From: Legionella sp.
GTDB lineage: Bacteria; Pseudomonadota; Gammaproteobacteria; Legionellales; Legionellaceae
Direction: 5' to 3'
Length of the DNA stretch: 35,734 bases
NCBI GenBank assembly: GCA_030694525.1
Contig: JAUXYG010000048.1
Span: forward strand, 1 to 35,734
Shown: positions 34,415 through 35,734 of the stretch, piece by piece
Numbering within the stretch: the stretch's first letter is position 1
Layout of the letters: each line of letters begins with the position of its first letter
Notes under the pieces: generated by a model
What the model was told of the DNA's origin: nothing
The model's input: only the letters and a program-made list of their open reading frames with translations
Databases searched by the model: none
Program-made: the position numbers and the translations under genes

Positions 34415-35629
34415 TTACTTTCGAGTGTTAACCAGTTGAATGATAAAATAGTTCGCTATTCCCAAAATAATAAAACTGCTTATAGTGACGCTAAAGCCCG
34501 AGAAATTATCTTTAAAAAAAATAGCGGTTATAAAACTGCTTATACTTGCCATAACTGCCATGCTTAAACCAAGGACAGCAGCCACCCCCCCTTTATTGGT
34601 AGAGCTTGAGAGAGATTCTGCCATTAAAGGGCTTCCTGCCAAAGCAAAGCCATAGAGATAAATACCAGCAGCACCTATATACCAATAGATAGTTAAAAAT
34701 GTGCTTATCCAGGTTATTGATAACCATATAGTAGAGCTCAATAGCATTAAGCCAAATCCAATAAAGATAATGGTTCTGGTGTTTACCCAATTGACCAGCC
34801 AGTTAACCGATAAACCGCCTGCTATAAATAAACCAAAGGGTAATATTTGGGTTATACCAAAATATTTAATGGGTATATCAAATTGATGGAAAATAATAAA
34901 TGGAGCAGTAATTAAATAGGCAATCAAAGCTCCAAGAAAACATATATAAGATGATAAGGGCTTCCATAATTGTCTGTTTTTTAAAACGGGTTTATAAAAA
35001 AGCCAACCTGAGGCAAAACTGATTTTAAAATCTTTACTATACTCTTCATCGTATGTTTCAAGCATAAAAAAATATAATCCGATTAAAGCGATAGACCCCA
35101 TAATTAAAATGGCAGTAAATGTACTCCGCCAACCAAAATTTTGATATAAAAAACTGCCGAAAACTGGACCGAGGAGTGGCGCCAAGGAGCCAGTCGCATT
35201 TATCCAGGCAATAAATTTGATACTTACTTTATTTTCATAATACTTACTTTGCACGGTAGAAAAAGTAGCGATGTTTAAACTTGAAACACCTACTCCCTGA
35301 AAAAAACGACCCAGAATAAGCCAATATATATTTGCGGCGACCATACACATAAATGTTGCCGCAAGAAATACCACGCCTCCCCAAAGCATCAACGGGCGAC
35401 GACCGTACCTGTTTGCAATAAGTCCAAAATAAATTTGGGGTAATGCCGCGCCTATGAACCATATCGTCATAGTAAACTGAACAAGAAAATTTGATGCATT
35501 AAATTCCCTGCCAAATACAGGAAGGGTTGGCAGGTAAATATCATTGGAGAGATTGCCGGTAAAATTATAGATGATGATAAATAATGGACAATAAAATAAT
35601 ATTGTTTTTGTTGAAATTATTTTATTCAT
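34415..35629 (-). CDS. MFS transporter, Bcr/CflA-like drug efflux type
   Basis: Twelve-helix inner-membrane transporter of about 404 residues. The first helix carries NDIYLPTLPVFG, the DIYLPALP-type signature of Bcr/CflA proteins. Loop 2-3 has the MFS motif A as GLIANRYGRRPLM, with Asn where Asp is usual. A GSLAPLLGPVFGSFL segment in helix 5 fits motif C of proton-coupled drug exporters. Three in-frame ATGs are possible (35695, 35647, 35629); I use 35629 because the membrane part begins within 10 residues, but 35647 is nearly as likely. The substrate cannot be inferred. From 35630 to the window edge no other gene is seen. Confidence 0.88.
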   Translation of the reverse strand: MNKIISTKTILFYCPLFIIIYNFTGNLSNDIYLPTLPVFGREFNASNFLVQFTMTIWFIGAALPQIYFGLIANRYGRRPLMLWGGVVFLAATFMCMVAANIYWLILGRFFQGVGVSSLNIATFSTVQSKYYENKVSIKFIAWINATGSLAPLLGPVFGSFLYQNFGWRSTFTAILIMGSIALIGLYFFMLETYDEEYSKDFKISFASGWLFYKPVLKNRQLWKPLSSYICFLGALIAYLITAPFIIFHQFDIPIKYFGITQILPFGLFIAGGLSVNWLVNWVNTRTIIFIGFGLMLLSSTIWLSITWISTFLTIYWYIGAAGIYLYGFALAGSPLMAESLSSSTNKGGVAAVLGLSMAVMASISSFITAIFFKDNFSGFSVTISSFIILGIANYFIIQLVNTRK

Positions 35630-35734
35630 ATAACCCTGTTGTGTCATATTGTTCAACCAAGAAAACCTTTTCAGGCACCTACTGTGATTTCCCAAATTTT
35701 AATGCGGATTTAAATATTTAGCCCATAATTCAGG

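Noticed and set aside
34358..34567. A 69-codon plus-strand frame at the end of the MFS gene
   Set aside because: It lies antisense to the last helices of the transporter, and the transporter is clearly the real gene.
1..35734. tRNA, rRNA or riboswitch genes
   Set aside because: Gaps were read on both strands for cloverleaf or known leader patterns; none was found that I could support.

Overview
The window is about 35.7 kb of AT-rich gammaproteobacterial chromosome that looks like Legionella or a close relative. The basis is the gene set (short LspC-like type II secretion protein, ald, etfBA, flgAMN, a dcw cluster that stops at murE, coaX), the base composition, and two large proteins of effector-like character. 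I assign no species. Most of the window is core genome; novelty lies mainly in the gaps, one gene fusion and a few lineage-specific proteins.

Layout. 1-1292: 3' part of a class A penicillin-binding protein (PBP1A). 1293-2237: no gene, but three tandem MITE-like elements with hairpin ends and an internal array of 24-27 bp repeats. 2238-5255 (minus): alanine dehydrogenase, an inverted pair of REP-like hairpins, then etfB-etfA. 5387-7324 (minus): a PAP2 phosphatase followed by a membrane protein with a degenerate J domain. 7325-7969: a long hairpin between direct repeats and a two-unit repeat with covarying hairpins. 7970-9687 (plus): an S2P-type membrane protease overlapping pdxB. 9721-12540 (minus): a CrtC/AttH-like domain fused to an isoprenyl diphosphate synthase, followed 15 bp later by a GNAT acetyltransferase. 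12838-17898 (minus): murE, ftsI, ftsL, rsmH, mraZ, with a promoter and GTGGN boxes suited to MraZ autoregulation. 18236-20223 (minus): coaX, an L,D-transpeptidase with a clear terminator, and a cytochrome c5-like protein. 20321-21990 (plus): flgA-flgM-flgN with a sigma-54 type promoter before flgA and a textbook sigma-28 promoter before flgM. 22078-24908 (minus): an SDR dehydrogenase, an isochorismatase-family hydrolase, an HtrA/Deg protease and a small conserved protein. 25066-26623 (minus): two uncharacterised proteins, the second membrane-anchored with a coiled coil. 27027-30654 (plus): asmA-like, mutY, CaCA antiporter. 30830-32053 (plus): a large protein opening with a HAD-like DxD motif. 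32328-33223 (minus): gspC/lspC and a Sel1-repeat lipoprotein. 33373-35695: a methyltransferase-fold protein with a degraded cofactor motif, and an MFS transporter.

How the genes work together. The dcw block, PBP1A, L,D-transpeptidase and PAP2 protein serve cell-envelope building. The flgAMN block couples P-ring assembly, sigma-28 control and hook-filament chaperoning. The strongest candidates for undescribed biology are the CrtC-like/prenyl-synthase fusion with its acetyltransferase partner, whose ribosome-binding site lies in a hairpin arm, and a family of hairpin repeats whose stems change in a compensatory way between copies. All functions are inferred from motifs and context; no database search was run.
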